The position numbers were made by a program, and so were the translations under genes. From contig JAPFFF010000019.1 in assembly GCA_039105265.1 (NCBI GenBank), positions 1,396,501-1,460,500 of the forward strand: a DNA stretch of 64,000 nt, written 5' to 3'. Within the stretch, counting starts at the first letter, position 1; each line of letters starts with the position of its first letter. The notes under the pieces were generated by a model. It was not told where the DNA came from and did not search any database. It saw nothing but the letters and a program-made list of their open reading frames with translations. Positions 46,386 through 55,858 of this stretch are shown here, one piece after another. The DNA comes from Tritrichomonas musculus. Taxonomy: Eukaryota > Parabasalia > Tritrichomonadida > Tritrichomonadidae.

Positions 46386-48617
46386 ATGACTTCGCCTTCA
46401 TTCCATAATTCCTCTCCTATTTCATCGATTTCTTCTGTCACATCAATTAATGTATCGCCTTCAAAATCAAAGCGTTCTTCAGATGTAAGTTTATCTTTAA
46501 GACGATTTTCAAATTCGCCAAAACCAAAAGTTAAAAGACTTGGAAAACCAATAGATGGTTTTAATTCCAGTTATGTAGGATTTCGCCCATCTGATTTCCG
46601 ATCTATTCAAGATTTATCACATCTTCGTCATTATGTTGAAGCGCACTCATCATCAGAGCAAGCTGTTTCAGTTCTTGAAAGTCTTGATACAATGCTTAAA
46701 TCAATTCCAATTGCTGGATATGAAAATTTTGAGCCTGATGAAAAATCGAGCACGATAAATAAATTAATTGAGGCTTATAATTTTGCTTGGAATGAAGGAA
46801 CACTACAACTCAAACAAGTAAATGAAGAACATGCTGAAATATTTGTTAAAATTAAAAATTTTTATATGTTTTTGCTCAACGAATATCCTCTGCTTTTGAC
46901 AGATTATCAAAAACAAGTTGCGGAATTAAAAAATCAATGTAAAGAAAAGGATCATGAAATTTCCATTCTCAAAAAAGAGATCATCTCTATTAACAAAATA
47001 AATGATGAAGCAAGAGAATTTATTGCTGGCTTACGAGATGAAATAATTCGCCTCAAAAACAGAAAAATTTTCTTTAAACAAGAATTAAATGATATGGCTT
47101 TACAAAACGACAAACTTCAAGAAGAATTAACAGAACTTCGATGTAAAATGGCCCGAGAAATTGAGATTAAAAACGATATTATGGCATTAGGTGACAGCGG
47201 CTATTTAAATAATTCACCAAGTTTTGAGTTAAAAAAAGAAGCAGAGAAAGAATTTGTTGATGCAGGTATTAATACTGATCCGTTCAATTTTGAATCAGAG
47301 TCATTATCTAATTCATTTATTCAAAGTAACAAAAATCATAAATCACAGATATTTACAATTTCTGCTGAGGCCATAGAAAATACAGCAAAGGCAGAGCCTC
47401 ATTCAGCACTCAGGCATGTTATTTATAGTTTTATGATAAATGAAGAAAAAAATATTGATCTTAAAAGCAAAATTGATAGTAATGCTGAAATGAAAAAATT
47501 TTATTGGATGTTTCCAAAAATAATTTCAATCATGATTTCAGGTATACAATTTGAAGATTCGAGTCATCCATTTAATTCTTTTGAAGATCTTCTTATTTGC
47601 TTTTTAACCCATCATTATCAAACTAACTATCTTATCCAACAAATTTTTAGTTCATTAATTATGTCAGCTCAATTATTAGACGGTGTCAGTCCTGTTATTC
47701 ACCTTTTCAATAAGTTTGCCAAATGTGAATACGATTTCTTTGTTTTTCGATTTTTCCATACTGTTCTTGAATTTTCAATTTGCTATGCAACACCAGATAT
47801 ATCATCACTTGCTGCCAATGATTCCATCACGCCCGAAGATACTATTATTACTATTTCAAAAGAAAAAGCTCGATTTGTATTTCATGCCTGCTTTCCATTC
47901 AAAGACCCACCAAATGCTTTAAATGATGGATTAAATAGTAAGGAAATTTCATATTGGTCTTTTATAGAACTTCTTATTGAAGAATTTATCTCAAGTCGAT
48001 CACATTTTTGGTCTGTTTTAAAAAATGCTCTTTTACTTTCCGATTGTTCGGATAACACAAATATTAGCTATTCCCAGTTTGCTTCATTTATGGGTATCAT
48101 TTTTCCTGGAATTAAACCAAATGTTATCAAAACCCAGTGGAAAGCCTTACTTATTCGTGAAGCAGCATCAAATTCAAGCAGAACAAACGTTCTTGAATTT
48201 TCATCCCTCACTTTTTTATGTGCCTCAAAAGATGAGACTATTAATAATGTTATGAATATTGTTACAGCAAAAGATTTTTCTCATTTATATTATGATATGA
48301 GTTCACCAATGCTTGATATTCTTGCTTTTATTGTTAATAGACTCACTTATTATATTCCAACAATATCAGTCCAAGTTCCTGAAATTCAATCTGAATTCGA
48401 ATTTCAATCATTTAAAATTAGAGATGCGCTTTTCAAGTGTAACATTTCTTCAGCAGTTTCTCATTATCGTTACTTATTGCATAAGCTCGATTACTTGACT
48501 GTTCGAAATTTAACTTTAATAACTATAAACAAAAGTCTCCAAAGTAAAGATGCTGAAGAATTGATTGAGCATATGAAATTAAGAGAAAAGGTTACTGGGA
48601 TTTCCTCGTCAAATTAA
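46386..48617 (+). CDS. Coiled-coil protein with C-terminal helical domain, unknown
   Basis: The start is placed at the ATG 46386 (743 residues), giving MTSPSFHNSSPISS. An ATG at 46329 is possible but adds a hydrophobic leader (MCVTYNANFLNG). The N-terminus is Ser-rich and basic. Residues ~55-160 are a helical domain (FRPSDFRSIQDLSHLRHYVE). A coiled coil spans ~175-280. A long helical C-terminal half of alternating hydrophobic helices follows (~320-740). No catalytic motif. The short front domain followed by coiled coil is seen in axonemal and basal-body proteins, but I cannot assign a family. Confidence 0.65.
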   Translation: MTSPSFHNSSPISSISSVTSINVSPSKSKRSSDVSLSLRRFSNSPKPKVKRLGKPIDGFNSSYVGFRPSDFRSIQDLSHLRHYVEAHSSSEQAVSVLESLDTMLKSIPIAGYENFEPDEKSSTINKLIEAYNFAWNEGTLQLKQVNEEHAEIFVKIKNFYMFLLNEYPLLLTDYQKQVAELKNQCKEKDHEISILKKEIISINKINDEAREFIAGLRDEIIRLKNRKIFFKQELNDMALQNDKLQEELTELRCKMAREIEIKNDIMALGDSGYLNNSPSFELKKEAEKEFVDAGINTDPFNFESESLSNSFIQSNKNHKSQIFTISAEAIENTAKAEPHSALRHVIYSFMINEEKNIDLKSKIDSNAEMKKFYWMFPKIISIMISGIQFEDSSHPFNSFEDLLICFLTHHYQTNYLIQQIFSSLIMSAQLLDGVSPVIHLFNKFAKCEYDFFVFRFFHTVLEFSICYATPDISSLAANDSITPEDTIITISKEKARFVFHACFPFKDPPNALNDGLNSKEISYWSFIELLIEEFISSRSHFWSVLKNALLLSDCSDNTNISYSQFASFMGIIFPGIKPNVIKTQWKALLIREAASNSSRTNVLEFSSLTFLCASKDETINNVMNIVTAKDFSHLYYDMSSPMLDILAFIVNRLTYYIPTISVQVPEIQSEFEFQSFKIRDALFKCNISSAVSHYRYLLHKLDYLTVRNLTLITINKSLQSKDAEELIEHMKLREKVTGISSSN

Positions 48618-48977
48618 TTACACGTTATAGATTTTTTTGTAATTTTATATATATTATTATATTGTTTGTAATATAAAATAGTAAAATAATTTTCAAAAAT
48701 GGTATGTCCAGAAACTTTGTTTTTATTCATAAGTTAAGAATATTGAATGAATGAATGACAATTGAAAACGAAATAATGAGTATCGGTTTGGCATTTAATC
48801 GAAGTATTTTGATTAATGGAGTAGTTGATAAAATGATTGGTTAGTATCCAAAATAATTTGATTTTATCATGCCTCTTAATCATTTTTTTAAAATAGATAT
48901 TAGTAATAATATCAAATTTGATTTGAGATACTTGACCTTAAAAAGTTACTTTTCCTGAAAGATTAAGTAAAATTATC
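48618..48977. other. Spacer between convergent genes
   Basis: About 360 bases. A 22-codon ATG frame (about 48778-48843, beginning MSIGLAFNRS) lies in a less A+T-rich patch; it is too short to support as a gene. Confidence 0.4.
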
Positions 48978-49793
48978 CTATTTTTTGTCCTGAAGGAACG
49001 ATAAAGGTACCATCATATCTATTTTTTGATGCTCAGATACATTACTTGTTTCAACTACTTGAAGATTGATTGGTATTTCAGAATTCTGAAAATCTCCACT
49101 AACAATGGCTCTTAAAGTAGCTAATTTACGTTGTTTGTTTTTATCGTTCAAAAGTTTATTTTTTAAAGTGTCAACCTTTTTGAAAAATAAATTGACACTT
49201 TCATTTGGATTTTCATACCTAGATATATTTTGATTATCATCATCTTTATCATAATAATCAATTTTTGGGAATAACGAATTTGCTACAAGTGTTTGAGGGC
49301 TCATTCCTTCATCAACAAGCTGCATTGAATGTCCACACCCATAAAGGCCATAAAGAAATCTCATTCCTAAATTTAGCAAACCAACATTTTGATCAAATGA
49401 TGTAAATCCATATGTTCCACTCGGAATATTTGCTTGAATAATATCATGAAGATGGAATAACAACGTTCCAACAACTTGACTTTCTTCGCCAGGGAATGGA
49501 CCTTGATGGAATAAAGAGAAAACAATTGAATTTAATGGATTTTTTTCATCTGGATATACCGTACAAGGAATATGCAAAACTTGATTCCATTTTGGGCTGC
49601 CATTGTTGAATGAAACTGTTCTAAAAGCTTTTGTGATGTTGCCGACTTGAACACGAAGTAATAAGTTACTAAAAGGACCAGCTGATGTGGGAAGAAAAAC
49701 ATGATTAGCATGATTTACTCGAATGACGAGAACTCCATAAGATTTGGGATATTGATCTAGTTCAGAATAGAATGATTCAACTTCATTCTCCAT
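48978..49793 (-). CDS. C2-domain protein
   Basis: A 271-residue protein. Residues ~15-150 form a C2-type beta sandwich: GVLVIRVNHANHVF, FSNLLLRVQVGNITKAFRTV, GSPKWNQVLHIPC, NSIVFSLFHQ, and QVVGTLLFHLHDI. The calcium-binding Asp residues of loop 1 (usually DxxGxxDP) are not apparent, so membrane binding, if any, is probably calcium-independent. The C-terminal half is charged and disordered. C2 domains target phospholipids or partners in trafficking and signalling; the partner here is unknown. Confidence 0.72.
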   Translation of the reverse strand: MENEVESFYSELDQYPKSYGVLVIRVNHANHVFLPTSAGPFSNLLLRVQVGNITKAFRTVSFNNGSPKWNQVLHIPCTVYPDEKNPLNSIVFSLFHQGPFPGEESQVVGTLLFHLHDIIQANIPSGTYGFTSFDQNVGLLNLGMRFLYGLYGCGHSMQLVDEGMSPQTLVANSLFPKIDYYDKDDDNQNISRYENPNESVNLFFKKVDTLKNKLLNDKNKQRKLATLRAIVSGDFQNSEIPINLQVVETSNVSEHQKIDMMVPLSFLQDKK

Positions 49794-50005
49794 TTATAGT
49801 TTATAAATTTTACGCATTCAAGGAAAATATATAAATAACTTGTAACAAGAATGTTATTTAATATTAATAAATCATATATATAATATAATATATTGTGTTT
49901 AATTGTAAAAAATAAAAAATACTATATATAAATTATAATTTCTCAGAATATTTCTTTTTTAAATTTTCAAATAAACTTTTAGAAAATTCTATTCAATCAC
50001 ATTTT

Positions 50006-50014
50006 TCATTCTCA
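50006..50014 (+). promoter_or_regulatory. Initiator-like motif (TCATTCTCA)
   Basis: A TCA-Y-W match 11-19 bases before the ATG at 50025. Confidence 0.5.
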
Positions 50015-50024
50015 GACAAAAGTA

Positions 50025-50903
50025 ATGGCAGAAAATCAGAAAAAATCAAAAAATCCTTCAGAAAATAAAGGTGTCGAGCTAGCCATTTCTGTATTTGATA
50101 AAAACACAAAAAATAAGCAATACACGCTATCTTACAATTTACAATATAAAAGTTCTTTACAAAATTATATTTTTAAATGCTTCGACTATAAGCCAGAATC
50201 ATCTTTGATTTTATATCAAAAAGCCAATCCGCCAGGAAAACAAGAAATTTTAGGTAATAACGTTTTTTATAAAGATATAGAAAATATTGAAAAATACATT
50301 TTTCATGTATATCTTTTCCCAAACCCTTCGCACAAATCACTTTTTTTAGATTTTATAAATGAACAAAAAGATCCTGAAGTTTATTTTTATGCTGTGTTAC
50401 AAGGAAAAGGAGTCAAAGAAAAGGCTTTAGATTTAACACAGCCAAATAAAGGGAATTCAAATTTTGATTTGGACAAATACGTCGAAAATGCCAAAGACCT
50501 CCATAATATTCTTTTTGCTTATAATCAATTTATAAACCAAAATACTGACAATCCTTTAAGTCCTTATCAATATTTGGTTTATAATGGCTTGAGAAAAGAC
50601 CTATTCGAAAATGATAATGTTAAACAATTTATCGAAAATTATGATTCACCTTTTAAATATCATAAAAAAGTATATGAATATTATAAATTTCGGCTGTCTC
50701 AAAGTGAATACGCTATTGTCGACTCTTTATTAAGTAAATATTGTGGAGGTATTAAGTTAGAAACAGACGATGGTGATGCAGATGACAGTAATAATGATAT
50801 TATTAAAAAGAAAGAACTTGTGTTAAATACCTTCATGGCGGCAAGTAAAAACGAAGAATTGACTAGAATTGCACTAGAAGTTTGGTTTAACAAAGATTTA
50901 TGA
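50025..50903 (+). CDS. Soluble protein of unknown function
   Basis: A 292-residue protein, not recognised. Residues ~15-110 have a beta-rich pattern with alternating hydrophobics (VELAISVFDKNTKNKQYTLS, KYIFHVYLFPNPS). Residues ~115-235 are helical with many Tyr/Asn. An acidic run follows (ETDDGDADDSNNDI) and then a final helix. The beta-rich front could be a ubiquitin-like or C2-like module, but no motif settles it. It has a good initiator motif. A run of 20 A at 50959-50978 follows, between this gene and the convergent pseudokinase gene. Confidence 0.65.
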   Translation: MAENQKKSKNPSENKGVELAISVFDKNTKNKQYTLSYNLQYKSSLQNYIFKCFDYKPESSLILYQKANPPGKQEILGNNVFYKDIENIEKYIFHVYLFPNPSHKSLFLDFINEQKDPEVYFYAVLQGKGVKEKALDLTQPNKGNSNFDLDKYVENAKDLHNILFAYNQFINQNTDNPLSPYQYLVYNGLRKDLFENDNVKQFIENYDSPFKYHKKVYEYYKFRLSQSEYAIVDSLLSKYCGGIKLETDDGDADDSNNDIIKKKELVLNTFMAASKNEELTRIALEVWFNKDL

Positions 50904-50958
50904 TTTTTACTATCTGTATAATCATTGGTATTATTAAATATGCAAAACAAAACAAAAC

Positions 50959-50978
50959 AAAAAAAAAAAAAAAAAAAA
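50959..50978 (-). terminator. A20 run (T tract for the minus-strand kinase-like gene)
   Basis: On the minus strand this is a T20 tract 63 bases after the stop of the pseudokinase gene, preceded by an AAAAC repeat. Its 3' position matches the other T tracts here. Function is inference. Confidence 0.3.
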
Positions 50979-51041
50979 CAATTATAAATCTTTGAATTTA
51001 TTATTGTTTCTTTACAATTTGAAAAAGTTTGTTATTTTATC

Positions 51042-52166
51042 TCATTGCTTTTGTAAATTCTCCAATTGTTGCATAGCGTCATTATATTTTTCTTTTTCTT
51101 CTAATAAGCTTCTTTTTAGTTTTTCTATTTCTTCCCTTAGTTGATTATTTTCATCTGTTTTTGAAGCAAGTTGATCGCGAAGCTGTTGAACTTCTTCTTC
51201 AGTTGAAACACTAAGGGAACTTCTCCTCTTAGCTTTTATTATAGAATAATGGTCCAGGTATTTTATATAGTCTAGGTATTCATCTTTGTTTACCCCGTCA
51301 ATTATGAATCCTGGATCAGTTCTCAATGAATGAACAATTTGATTAAAAGTTGGTCGCTCATCAGGTTCCTGTGCCCAGCATTGTTGAATTAATTTTTTAA
51401 ATGATTCAGGTACTGAATCATCAATTTCTGGCATATTACCTTGTTGAACCCTCTGTAGAATTTTAATGATATTTGTATTATGGATATCTTCAAAAGGCTT
51501 TTTAAGAGTGATTAGTTCATATACTATCATTGCAAATGAATAAACATCCATTGCTTTTGTTGATTGTTCTCTTCTAAGTATTTCTGGTGCCATGTATTCT
51601 GGTGTTCCCTTGAAATGCTTTTCCATGGCTTCATCGTCACAACTAATCAAAACGTTAAAACCTCTGATTTTTGGGAATAAAGATTCGTCCATTACTATTT
51701 TGGATGGCTTTAAATCACGATGAATATAGTTGCGCATATGCATGTATAAGATTCCAGAAGCAATACCATAAATTGATATTAATTTTTTGGTCATATTCCA
51801 TCCTGGAAATGGATTACCAGATTTTTCTGAATTAATCATGTCGCTTAGATTTCCATTTGGATAATATTCAGTAATGACAACTGTTCTAAGTTCATTTTCA
51901 AATTTGGCTTTGCTATAACCAATGATTTCCAAAACAGACGGATAATCAATGTTATATATGATTTTAGTCATGCGCATAGGAGATTGCTCATCATCGTCTT
52001 TATCTTCAGGACGTGAAACATTTGCTATGTAAAAATGTCCATTTTCTTTTTGTTGTACCTTGTAAACTTCAGCAAATAACTTATTTGTGCTGAAAAAATC
52101 ATATTTTTTGATAAGTTCTTCGATTTTGAATTGTTGAAAATCGAGGTAAGGCACAGGAGATGACAT
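51042..52166 (-). CDS. Protein pseudokinase (TKL-like) with C-terminal coiled coil
   Basis: A 374-residue protein with a kinase fold at ~20-285: YIHRDLKPSKIVMD, FKGTPEYMAPEIL, AMDVYSFAMIVYELIT, and CWAQEPDERPTFNQI. Several catalytic positions are missing. The glycine loop is LFAEVY. The strand-3 Lys is absent (YIANV, 46-50). The Mg-binding Asn of HRDLKPSN is Lys156, and DFG is replaced by GFN (169-171). The HRD Asp151, the APE motif and the structural DVYSFA Asp207 remain. A coiled coil follows at ~322-374. Trichomonads have a huge TKL-type kinome; this member most likely binds partners rather than phosphorylating them. The C-lobe signatures identify the family firmly. Confidence 0.88.
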   Translation of the reverse strand: MSSPVPYLDFQQFKIEELIKKYDFFSTNKLFAEVYKVQQKENGHFYIANVSRPEDKDDDEQSPMRMTKIIYNIDYPSVLEIIGYSKAKFENELRTVVITEYYPNGNLSDMINSEKSGNPFPGWNMTKKLISIYGIASGILYMHMRNYIHRDLKPSKIVMDESLFPKIRGFNVLISCDDEAMEKHFKGTPEYMAPEILRREQSTKAMDVYSFAMIVYELITLKKPFEDIHNTNIIKILQRVQQGNMPEIDDSVPESFKKLIQQCWAQEPDERPTFNQIVHSLRTDPGFIIDGVNKDEYLDYIKYLDHYSIIKAKRRSSLSVSTEEEVQQLRDQLASKTDENNQLREEIEKLKRSLLEEKEKYNDAMQQLENLQKQ

Positions 52167-52776
52167 TAAGATGAGATATTAAAATGATGTGAAATCTATT
52201 CTCAATTTCTTGGCTAATTACGATGGTAATAAAGTTAAAAAGTTACGAAGTATAAAAATTGAATGGCAAGATTGTGAAATCATTAAAAATTCAATAACAT
52301 CAAATTTAGTCTTTTTCACCGATTTCTTTAATATATACGGATTTTATTAATAAAAGTAAAAATCCAGAATAAATAAATTTATGTAAAATATGAAACGATG
52401 AATTCAATATTTTAAGGCAAAACTTTTTCAATAAAAAAAGTTGAAATTTGAAATTTGTTGAAATTGCAAATGGAAACATAAAATAAATGTCAAAGCTAGC
52501 TTGATTAGTTACTAATAATTCTGCCAAACATATTTGATTAAATAAATCTATTTAATCAATTATAAAAAGAAAAGATGAATAAATTTAAAAGCAAGAGTTT
52601 TATTACATATATTATTAATTGTTGTTGCATACATTTATATAACTTTCAAACAAGATTTGACTTAATATAAAAATAATATAGTAAAAAAATGTGGGCAATA
52701 TCTTCAAAAAACACAAATTCTAATTTAAAAATAATAGCTCCCATCAAACGAAAGTATTATAATATTTTCAAGCATT
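52167..52776. other. Spacer, no gene
   Basis: 610 A+T-rich bases. A 73-residue minus-strand frame (52306-52527) has Phe/Leu/Lys-dominated composition of translated A+T-rich spacer and is not supported. Confidence 0.5.
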
Positions 52777-53586
52777 TCAAATAAAGTACTTGTCTACTGT
52801 TTCATCACATATAAAAGATGCCTTAATATCTTCAGCCGTTAATAACGCACATGTAATTTGAGCATCAATCAATTTTTTCATTTTAACATATAAAATTTTG
52901 TCAACTAGCTTGAAAGCACCAATTTCGCCTATTTCTTTAATTTTTCCGATGATATCAATTGAGCTTGGGATCTTTCGAATAATTATGTTATGACGTGAAT
53001 CTCGCAAGGAAATAGCGCCAACAATCATTCCTGATTTTTTGTTAAGAACCTTTGCTGCTCTGAAAGCTGAAGTTGAATTTGCAAAATGAACCGCTCGAAT
53101 TGGAAAATTAGAAGATGAATCCATTAAATTGATTGATATTATTTCCCCAAACGGTGAAAACTTTGCCTCAATGTCAACATTTGAAAAATTCTTTATATAG
53201 CAAATTCCTTCAGAAATTGGGGGAGGTAATGTTAGTTGTGATAATTTTAAATCGGCAAGAGTTTCAATTGTCTTTCTATATTCTTCTGGTGATTCAATTA
53301 TTCGTGCATCAACTCGCGTTTGCTTAAATGTAGTTCTTTTAAGTTTTGCAATTTGACTTTCATTTATAATTGACATGGTTTGTGCAAAAACAAGATTTGT
53401 GGGATTCATACGTCCATCACGAACCAGTTGAATACCGCATAACTTAACATCAAGTACATCTTCAATATAACCATAAATATCTGGTGATATAAGCTTAACT
53501 GTTGGAGCAAACTGGACTATGATAATAGAACCTGAAGTTGTCTCTGGACAAAATTTAAAAAAATAGAGATCCAGATCAGAGGACAT
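52777..53586 (-). CDS. RRM-like RNA-binding protein
   Basis: A 269-residue protein. The clearest RRM is at ~125-200: ICYIKNFSNVDIEAKFSPFG, then EIISINLMDSS, AVHFANSTSAFRAAKVLN, giving RNP2-like and degenerate RNP1-like strands. Segments ~18-95 (GSIIIVQFAPTVKL) and ~203-265 (NIIIRKIPSSIDIIGKI) could be two more diverged RRMs, which would make a three-RRM protein of the U2AF/PABP type. The aromatic RNP1 residues are largely missing, so it may bind protein instead of RNA. Confidence is low beyond the central domain. Confidence 0.55.
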   Translation of the reverse strand: MSSDLDLYFFKFCPETTSGSIIIVQFAPTVKLISPDIYGYIEDVLDVKLCGIQLVRDGRMNPTNLVFAQTMSIINESQIAKLKRTTFKQTRVDARIIESPEEYRKTIETLADLKLSQLTLPPPISEGICYIKNFSNVDIEAKFSPFGEIISINLMDSSSNFPIRAVHFANSTSAFRAAKVLNKKSGMIVGAISLRDSRHNIIIRKIPSSIDIIGKIKEIGEIGAFKLVDKILYVKMKKLIDAQITCALLTAEDIKASFICDETVDKYFI

Positions 53587-53698
53587 TAAGCACTAAATAA
53601 TATTTTCTGAAATTAATTGTCCTGTTGAATTTAAAAAGTTGTGATGAAAATTTTCTCAAATACAAAAAGAATATAAAACAATACTTGCATTTAATGTT

Positions 53699-54784
53699 AT
53701 GATTGAAAACTTAAATACAAGTATCTTTAAGCTCTTAATACTAACATCTTTATCACATTCTTCTTTATTTTCACAAGCCAGTATGCATTATGCCAATCAA
53801 TTATCATTATCAAAGTCAGTATTTTCTCATTTAGTACATCCTGTTCTGATGTTGCAGCCATTATCAGAAGTTTCATTTGATCTATGCATTTTTACTCATA
53901 TTCAATCAACTTCTATTCAATCTTCTCAAGATAACTTTTTTCAAAAACGAGCTATCTTCCAATTTGATGGTTATTTTATTAACAATAATAATATTAACAT
54001 CACTCAGTGTATTTTTAAATATTGTATATCATATCATAGTTCTGGCTGTTTCAATATCCAAAAGAGTAGATCATCAGTCCAATATAATATATTTTCATCT
54101 AATCGAGGAAAATTCGGTGGTGCCTTCCATAGTTTACAAATGAAAAGATTTGAATTAAATCAGAATCTTTTTTATCATAATGCTGCTGATTATTTTGGTG
54201 CTGCTTATATTGATACAATTTTCACAAATCTTCAATCATCACAAAACAACTTCACTCATAATCATGGAAGAAAATGGGTAGGGGCTCTTGAATTATACTC
54301 TTCAAAATCCAAAACCTCAATTTTAAAATATTTAATATTTGATCAAAATTCAGCAAAACATTGTGCAGCTTATTTTGATTTATCAACACCACCTAACTTC
54401 AAAAATATCGAAATTGCACTCTTCATAAACAACAGCGCTCAACGAAGAGGAGGAGCAATTACAGATTTTCCTTATTGTATTCAAGCAAACTATTCCAAAT
54501 GTGTTTTCATTGGAAATCAATGTAATGAAGGAAACTGCATTTATGTTGAAACTAGAAAAGCAATTATTATGCTTTTTGATTGCTTTTTCGATTGCAGTAA
54601 AGAAAAAGCTTTTTATTTCAATTGGGTGAAACAGTTTCCTGGTTGTGAATCAAAAATTATCTGTGACGACGATGTCGTGTTTATAAATTATGATAAAAAT
54701 AAAATGATAATTAAGAAAGAAAAAGAAATAAGAAATAAGATTCCTCCTGTTACAAAGCTTGAATGGTTTTTAAATGATAATTAA
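53699..54784 (+). CDS. Pmp-like parallel beta-helix protein, secreted or surface
   Basis: A 361-residue protein. The N-terminus has a hydrophobic stretch (SIFKLLILTSLSHSSLFSQA) that may act as signal or anchor. Residues ~130-285 contain at least five units pairing an FxxN motif with a GGA(I/L)-type motif: FSSNRGKFGGAF, FYHNAADYFGAAY, FTHNHGRKWVGAL, FDQNSAKHCAAYF and FINNSAQRRGGAI. This is the diagnostic repeat of chlamydial polymorphic membrane proteins, known also from trichomonad surface proteins. The protein lacks the autotransporter barrel. It also lacks the usual C-terminal transmembrane helix of long trichomonad versions and ends in a basic stretch, so it may be soluble, or a shortened copy. 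A T9 run follows the stop. Confidence 0.65.
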   Translation: MIENLNTSIFKLLILTSLSHSSLFSQASMHYANQLSLSKSVFSHLVHPVLMLQPLSEVSFDLCIFTHIQSTSIQSSQDNFFQKRAIFQFDGYFINNNNINITQCIFKYCISYHSSGCFNIQKSRSSVQYNIFSSNRGKFGGAFHSLQMKRFELNQNLFYHNAADYFGAAYIDTIFTNLQSSQNNFTHNHGRKWVGALELYSSKSKTSILKYLIFDQNSAKHCAAYFDLSTPPNFKNIEIALFINNSAQRRGGAITDFPYCIQANYSKCVFIGNQCNEGNCIYVETRKAIIMLFDCFFDCSKEKAFYFNWVKQFPGCESKIICDDDVVFINYDKNKMIIKKEKEIRNKIPPVTKLEWFLNDN

Positions 54785-55210
54785 TTTTTTTTTGCCATTT
54801 TCACATGTAATCAAAAGGAATATATAAGAAAAAAATTATTTAATTAAGTTGACCCGATTTTTATATCTTGTTCTAATGTTGTTGATATAAAAAATTCTTG
54901 ATGAATTTCAAATTAAAAAAAAAAAGTTATTTTAATATTTGATGCTCAGTTAATTTGTTATTTGTGTAATATAATTCATATATTGGTGAAATATAACGAT
55001 ATTGTTAAATTGATTAATTCTTATAATATAATTAACTGAATTTGAATCAAATTGTTTTATATTCATTATGATTGAAGGGATAAATTGGCTGTCATAATTG
55101 ATCGAAACTAAAAATTGATAGTTACAAGCATAATTGAAAAAATTATTTTATTGAATTTTTTGATAAAAAGCAGTGAGAATTTACATATACAAACAATTGG
55201 TTCATATCTA
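54785..55210. other. Spacer between convergent genes
   Basis: About 425 bases, A+T-rich, T9 at 54785-54793. Nothing else seen. Confidence 0.5.
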
Positions 55211-55858
55211 CTAAAATGCGAGGAGATCATTGGATAAAGTTGGTGCCAAGTTGTTTGACCAAAGATCTTCATTGTTGAATTCGAAATAAAAATGATCATT
55301 TTTACCTTTCTCATGGTTTGATGGCTTTGATTCTAATTTTACTGCATTTGTTTCAACCTTAATTTTCAAAAGATCCTTTTTGTTTTCAAACATTTTCTGT
55401 TGTTCATTAGTGTTTCCATTAATTCGATTGATTCGAATTTTCACAACTGACTGATTAACAAGTGATGAATGATGGTTCTTAATATTAACAGGTGACCTTG
55501 ATTTGAAGCTTTGTGAAATCAATGACCATTTTGGTCCATATTTTTCATAAAGGGTAAGCAACAATTCATCTTCTTCATGTGTCCAAGTTCCATTGACTAG
55601 GTTTGGCCTGAGATAATTGTTATATCTTTCTCGACATTGTCGTCCTGTTCGATTTTTCATATGGCAAGCAATTGAATTCCAATTTGGTGATTCTTGTGAA
55701 TCAGCGAGTTGTTTTAAAAGCTCATCTTCTTCTTTTGTGAAACGTGATCTCTGCATTGTATCACCATGTAATGATTTGATTTGATTGATTTGATAAATTG
55801 GTGTGAAAGTGTTATAGGTATAATAGGGATAATAGTATTGATTAGGAATAAACATCAT
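55211..55858 (-). CDS. Two-repeat (R2R3-type) Myb DNA-binding protein
   Basis: A 215-residue protein. Two Myb repeats span ~36-135. Repeat 1 is RFTKEEDELLKQLADS ending TGRQCRERYNNYLRP, with Phe40 in place of the first Trp and Trp60 as the second. Repeat 2 is GTWTHEEDELLLTLYEKYG ending SPVNIKNHHSSL, with Trp92 and Trp111. The N-terminus is Tyr-rich and the C-terminus Asn/Lys-rich. Small two-repeat Myb proteins are a large trichomonad family with roles in iron-responsive and other promoter control. The second recognition helix (NIKNHHSSL) is the usual NxKNxxxSL form. Confidence 0.9.
   Translation of the reverse strand: MMFIPNQYYYPYYTYNTFTPIYQINQIKSLHGDTMQRSRFTKEEDELLKQLADSQESPNWNSIACHMKNRTGRQCRERYNNYLRPNLVNGTWTHEEDELLLTLYEKYGPKWSLISQSFKSRSPVNIKNHHSSLVNQSVVKIRINRINGNTNEQQKMFENKKDLLKIKVETNAVKLESKPSNHEKGKNDHFYFEFNNEDLWSNNLAPTLSNDLLAF

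Noticed and set aside
48778-48843. 22-codon frame starting MSIGLAFNRS
   Set aside because: Too short to distinguish from chance in the spacer; no supporting context.
52306-52527. 73-residue minus-strand frame
   Set aside because: Composition is typical of translated A+T-rich spacer; no initiator motif and no recognisable domain.
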